From: Pseudomonadota bacterium
GTDB taxonomy: Bacteria > Pseudomonadota > Alphaproteobacteria > Sphingomonadales > Sphingomonadaceae
DNA: 7,916 nucleotides
Direction: 5' to 3'
Assembly: GCA_963205285.1 (NCBI GenBank)
Contig: CAUJJQ010000206.1
Coordinates: 1-7,916, forward strand
Below the pieces are notes generated by a model. That model made no database searches, was not told the origin of the DNA, and worked only from the letters and a program-made list of their open reading frames with translations. Below are positions 7,117 to 7,916 of the stretch, piece after piece; position 1 is the first letter of the stretch; each line of letters opens with the position of its first letter. A program made the translations under genes and the position numbers.

Positions 7117-7881
7117 ATGCGCTTACCCATTTTGAGCATTTTGGCCGCCGCCACTTTCCTCAGCGCTTCAGCCTGTATGACAATGGGGCAAAGCGCACCA
7201 AGCAGTGCAGATTATGCCGCAGCGCTGGCCGATCCGGCGCGTCCGGCCGCCGAACGCGAGCGGGATGTCGCGCGCATGCCCGCCGAATTATTGGCCTTTG
7301 CCGGTATCCGCCCCGGCATGGCGGTGGGCGATTATATCATGGGCGGTGGCTATCTTACCCGGATATTGAGCGGTGCTGTTGGCCCCACTGGCCATGTCTA
7401 TGCCTTTCAGCCTGCAGAATTCATTGCCTTTCGCGCCCAATATGGGGAGGAACAGCGCCAGGTTGATGCCGCATATGCCAATGTCGATGCGGCGACCGGC
7501 CCCGCCGCCGCCCCGCCATTTCCCGTGCCGCTCGACGCCATCATCACCGTGCAGAATTTCCACGACCTTTACCTCAGCGCCTTTCCGACCGATACCGGCG
7601 CGCGGGCAAGCCGCGCATTATTTGCCGCGCTCAAGCCTGGGGGCGTTTTGGTGGTGGTTGACCATAGCGCGGCGGCGGGCAGCGGCACGCGCGATGTGGA
7701 CAGGCTGCACCGGATTGACCGCGCCGCCGTTGTCAGCGCGCTGACCGGTGCTGGTTTTGTGCTCGATGCTGAAAGCAATCTTTACGCGCGCCCCGCCGAT
7801 ACGCGCAACGTCAATGTTTTTGACCCCGCCATCCGCGGGCACACTGACCAGTTTACGCTGCGTTTCCGCAAACCGACCTAG
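7117..7881 (+). CDS. Exported predicted class I methyltransferase (COG4798-like), probable lipoprotein
   Basis: 254 residues. The N-terminus MRLPILSILAAATFLSASAC is a signal peptide ending in a lipobox-like ASAC, with the acylatable Cys at 20; cleavage at an Ala-rich site by signal peptidase I is the alternative. Position 21 is Met, not Asp, which would favour outer-membrane sorting under the general Lol +2 rule. The mature part looks like a Rossmann-type methyltransferase: GDYIMGGGYLTR (71-82) at the SAM motif I position, VGPTGHVYAFQP (88-99) over strand 2, ITVQNFHDLYL (143-153), LKPGGVLVVVDHSA (172-185), GSGTRDVDRLHRID (188-201) and a C-terminal GHTDQFTLRFRKP (241-253). These match COG4798 predicted methyltransferases as I know them; their substrate is unknown. 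The residue after strand 2 is Gln rather than the usual ribose-binding acidic residue, so SAM binding is not assured. The start is set by a strong ribosome binding site. Confidence 0.82.
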   Translation: MRLPILSILAAATFLSASACMTMGQSAPSSADYAAALADPARPAAERERDVARMPAELLAFAGIRPGMAVGDYIMGGGYLTRILSGAVGPTGHVYAFQPAEFIAFRAQYGEEQRQVDAAYANVDAATGPAAAPPFPVPLDAIITVQNFHDLYLSAFPTDTGARASRALFAALKPGGVLVVVDHSAAAGSGTRDVDRLHRIDRAAVVSALTGAGFVLDAESNLYARPADTRNVNVFDPAIRGHTDQFTLRFRKPT

Positions 7882-7892
7882 AGTGATTTCGA

Positions 7893-7911
7893 GTGAAATG
7901 GAACATTTCAC
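7893..7911. repeat. Perfect inverted repeat (8-bp stem, 3-nt loop) downstream of the methyltransferase gene
   Basis: GTGAAATG (7893-7900), loop GAA, then CATTTCAC (7904-7911), starting 11 bases after the stop codon. The flanks GAG (7891-7893) and CTC (7914-7916) are also complementary, so with the sequence beyond the edge the stem may continue as a longer imperfect hairpin. No T-tract is visible before the window ends. It may be a transcription terminator stem or one copy of a small dispersed intergenic repeat. Confidence 0.55.
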
Positions 7912-7916
7912 GGCTC

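Overview
The window looks like chromosomal DNA of an alphaproteobacterium, most probably a sphingomonad (Sphingopyxis/Sphingorhabdus-like). That placement is an inference from moderately high GC, a GCC/GGC/CGC-rich codon style, and the gene order and protein sequences. It has not been tested by a search. I see no rRNA, tRNA, CRISPR array, insertion sequence or phage gene, and no base-composition break that would suggest recent transfer.

Layout. Positions 1-5209 hold five minus-strand genes packed head to tail, read from right to left: a DUF4129-type membrane protein (5209-4460), a DUF4350-type membrane protein (4463-3225), a MoxR-family AAA+ ATPase (3238-2282), a DUF58 protein (2282-951) and a SpoIIM-family multi-spanning membrane protein (951 to beyond position 1). 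Every junction overlaps (ATGA, about 14 nt, TAATG, TGATG), so the block is almost certainly one transcript with coupled translation. The MoxR/DUF58 pair with membrane partners is a widespread bacterial module. MoxR ATPases are thought to act as chaperones that assemble or load metal or cofactors into partner complexes, and DUF58 proteins carry a degenerate von Willebrand A-like domain. The client of this particular set is not evident from the sequence.

Upstream of that block, on the same strand, lies an amidohydrolase of the N-acyl-D-amino-acid deacylase (D-aminoacylase) family (7007-5259). Only about 50 nt separate it from the DUF4129 gene, so cotranscription is possible, although a modest hairpin sits in that gap. 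A compact 100-bp region (7017-7116) divides it from a divergent plus-strand gene (7117-7881). That gene encodes an exported, probably lipid-anchored, predicted methyltransferase of the COG4798 type. The divergent region contains a perfect 12-bp palindrome that is a reasonable operator candidate. Downstream of the methyltransferase gene, the window ends inside a strong inverted repeat.

Nothing here is clearly a new system. The points most worth checking are the functionally undefined MoxR membrane module, the missing canonical metal-ligand histidines in the amidohydrolase, the exported methyltransferase-like fold, and the cut-off hairpin at the right edge.
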